Origin: Chloroflexota bacterium
Lineage (GTDB): Bacteria > Chloroflexota > Anaerolineae > Aggregatilineales > Phototrophicaceae
Assembly (NCBI GenBank): GCA_028875245.1
Contig: JAPPEU010000049.1
Span: 1 to 64,000, forward strand
Length of the DNA: 64,000 nt
Reading direction: 5' to 3'
The notes beneath the pieces are model-generated. The model did no database searches, was not told the origin of the DNA, and was given only the letters and a program-made list of their open reading frames with translations. Shown one piece after another: positions 62,461 to 64,000 of this stretch; within the stretch, counting starts at the first letter, position 1, and every line of letters begins with the position of its first letter. Made by a program: the position numbers and the translations under genes.

Positions 62461-63546
62461 ATGGCTGGCTTCAACGGATTGGGCATGCATCTTGGCAACT
62501 TGTCGCGCTTGTCGGGCGCCAAATCGCGTTCGATCAGCGCGGAGAATTTCGACGGCGCGGCCGGGGCGGGCGGCATGGCGACCGACGGCACCGGCGGCAT
62601 CCCCGCGCGCGACCTGGGCCGGGGCTGGAAGGTGTCGCCATCGGTGCGCATCGCCGCGGGCGAGACTTTCACCGTCGCTGATATCGCCGGGCCCGGCGCG
62701 ATCCAGCAGATCTGGCTGACGCCGACCGGCAATTGGCGTTACTCGATCCTGCGCATCTATTGGGACGGGAGCGAGCAGCCGGCGGTCGAATGCCCCGTAG
62801 GCGATTTCTTCGGCGTCGGCTGGGGCGAATACGCCCAGCTGACCTCGCTGCCGATCTGCGTCAACCCGGGCAGCGCCTTCAACGCTTATTGGGAGATGCC
62901 CTTCCGCGGGCATTGCCGCATCACCATGAGCAATATCGCGGAAGAAGAGATGACGCTCTACTACCAGGTCAACTACACGCTGACCGATGTGCCCGAAGAC
63001 GCCGCTTATTTCCACGCCCAGTTCCGGCGCGTCAATCCCCTGCCCTACAAGGATATCTACACCATCGTGGACGGCATTGAAGGGCGCGGGCATTACGTCG
63101 GCACTTATATGGCCTGGGGCTCGAACAACAACGGCTGGTGGGGCGAGGGCGAAATCAAATTCTACATGGACGGCGATGAATATCCGACGATCTGCGGCAC
63201 CGGCACGGAAGATTATTTCTGCGGCTCCTACAACTTCGACCCCAGCCCGCGGCATGACCAGGGCTATGTCACATTTACCACGCCCTATGCCGGCTTCCAC
63301 CAGGTGATACGCCCCGATAACGATTATCGCTCCCAGCTGCGCATGGGCATGTATCGCTGGCATATCATGGATCCGATTCGCTTTGAGGCCGACCTGCGCG
63401 TGACGATGCAGGCCCTGGGCTGGGGCTACAACCGCCGCTACCTGCCGCTGCAGGATGACATCGCTTCGGTGGCATATTGGTATCAGACGCCGCCGGCGGC
63501 GCCCTTCCCGCCTTTGCCCGCGCGCGATCAACTCATGATCATCTGA
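62461..63546 (+). CDS. GH172 (DUF2961) family glycoside hydrolase
   Basis: This 361-aa protein is the complete paralogue of the partial gene at 1-964. It contains GAGGMATDG near residue 37, LPYKDIYTIVDG, YVGTYMAWGSNNNGWWGEGE, YMDGDEYPTICGTGTEDYF (about 235-253) and HDQGYVTFTTPY. GH172 enzymes act on fructose dianhydride and arabinofuranosides. It has no signal peptide and lies next to a lipoprotein gene and, convergent, a glycosyltransferase gene. Its ATG is preceded by GGAGG. Substrate unknown. Confidence 0.88.
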   Translation: MAGFNGLGMHLGNLSRLSGAKSRSISAENFDGAAGAGGMATDGTGGIPARDLGRGWKVSPSVRIAAGETFTVADIAGPGAIQQIWLTPTGNWRYSILRIYWDGSEQPAVECPVGDFFGVGWGEYAQLTSLPICVNPGSAFNAYWEMPFRGHCRITMSNIAEEEMTLYYQVNYTLTDVPEDAAYFHAQFRRVNPLPYKDIYTIVDGIEGRGHYVGTYMAWGSNNNGWWGEGEIKFYMDGDEYPTICGTGTEDYFCGSYNFDPSPRHDQGYVTFTTPYAGFHQVIRPDNDYRSQLRMGMYRWHIMDPIRFEADLRVTMQALGWGYNRRYLPLQDDIASVAYWYQTPPAAPFPPLPARDQLMII

Positions 63547-64000
63547 GTCCGCAGATTTCGTCGTAGAGCCGTTCATAGCTGGAAGCCGTCTTCTCCCAGC
63601 TGTATTCGGCTTCGATCACCGCCCTGCCCTCGAGCGAGAGCCGATAGCGCAGCCCTTCATCAGCCAGCAGGCGCGCCGCCTCCGCCGCGAATTGTTCAAC
63701 GGGCGCGATGATGGCGGATTCGCCGTTGACCACGTTGATCCCATCGACGCTGAGCGGCGTCGCCAGGACGGGGATGCCCATGGCCAGCGCCTCCAGCACC
63801 TTGTTCTTCAAGCCGGCGCCGATGCGCAGGGGGCAGGCGAAGACGGTCGCTCGCGCCAGGTAGGGCGACACATCCGGCACCGGTCCGGTCACTTCGATAT
63901 GATCATTCGCCAGCGCGCGCATCCAGGCCGGCGGGTTGAAGCCCACCAACTGCAGCGTTGCCCCGGGGATTCGCGCGCGGACTTGGGGCAGCACGGCGTC
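63539..64000 (-). CDS. Glycosyltransferase family 4-like protein, N-terminus cut by window edge
   Basis: The visible 153 residues are the C-terminal half of a GT4/GT-B glycosyltransferase. VPDVSPYLARATVFACPL and GAGLKNKVLEALAMGIPVLAT are the donor-binding region with the conserved Glu. The frame continues without a stop to 64000, so the start lies beyond the window. The 3' end overlaps the GH172 gene by 8 bp. Confidence 0.9.
   Translation of the reverse strand, partial: DAVLPQVRARIPGATLQLVGFNPPAWMRALANDHIEVTGPVPDVSPYLARATVFACPLRIGAGLKNKVLEALAMGIPVLATPLSVDGINVVNGESAIIAPVEQFAAEAARLLADEGLRYRLSLEGRAVIEAEYSWEKTASSYERLYDEICGLR

Overview
The window is GC-rich bacterial chromosome, densely coded on both strands, with ordinary housekeeping and carbon-metabolism genes. 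The mix of many sugar- and peptide-type ABC transporter genes, LysM and GH172 glycoside-hydrolase-like proteins, membrane glycosyltransferases and Uma2-type genes, together with frequent TTG/GTG starts behind strong Shine-Dalgarno sequences and many palindromic TGTAGGGGCG...CGCCCCTACA intergenic repeats, fits a Chloroflexota (Anaerolineae-like) genome. That assignment is inference, because no rRNA or other phylogenetic marker is present. I found no tRNA, rRNA, CRISPR array, transposase or prophage.

Layout. 1-7035: a minus-strand operon for a five-part OppA/B/C/D/F-type ABC importer followed by a GH172 (DUF2961) gene. 7363-11472: a PLP-dependent dehydratase, an FGGY sugar kinase and a YghZ/Gpr-type aldo-keto reductase. 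11788-18171: a secreted/membrane protein with an ABC ATPase, IolB, and a LysM-glycosidase. 18489-28392: a small protein, an MBL-fold hydrolase, an ABC-F ATPase, a phospholipase D-like protein, phosphofructokinase PfkB, a histidine phosphatase, an SDR and a GT-C glycosyltransferase. 28536-32848: a cytochrome c/copper-monooxygenase-like fusion, an ECF sigma factor and FtsH. 33009-34333: an A/T-richer islet with a TIR-domain gene, a DUF1883 gene and a decayed membrane-protein gene. 34364-40417: a second OppD/OppF pair without permeases, a large membrane protein and GDP-fucose synthase. 40620-49880: Ndk, an XRE-ImmA/DUF4411 toxin-antitoxin pair, TlpA-like thioredoxin, SDR, YitT, MetA, a hydrolase, a broken glyoxalase-fold gene and a USP-DUF389 fusion. 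50335-56946: ankyrin protein, a HepT/MntA toxin-antitoxin pair with a damaged HepT, a second dehydratase, a sugar isomerase-like protein and a serine-biosynthesis pair (class V aminotransferase + SerA). 56922-64000: Uma2, mannonate dehydratase, a methyltransferase-nuclease interrupted at a 14-bp homopolymer, a 49-aa membrane ORF, an FAH-family enzyme, a lipoprotein, a second GH172 and a partial glycosyltransferase.

The most unusual points are the run of 14 G (coding strand) that splits a fused DNA methyltransferase/nuclease gene and could make it phase-variable; the TIR/DUF1883 pair; an ImmA/IrrE protein whose HExxH motif has become YELAH beside a PIN-like toxin; single-base lesions in hepT and in a glyoxalase-fold gene; and several interleaved families of dispersed intergenic repeats. 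Because four genes carry single-base lesions, assembly or sequencing error must be kept in mind for each of them.
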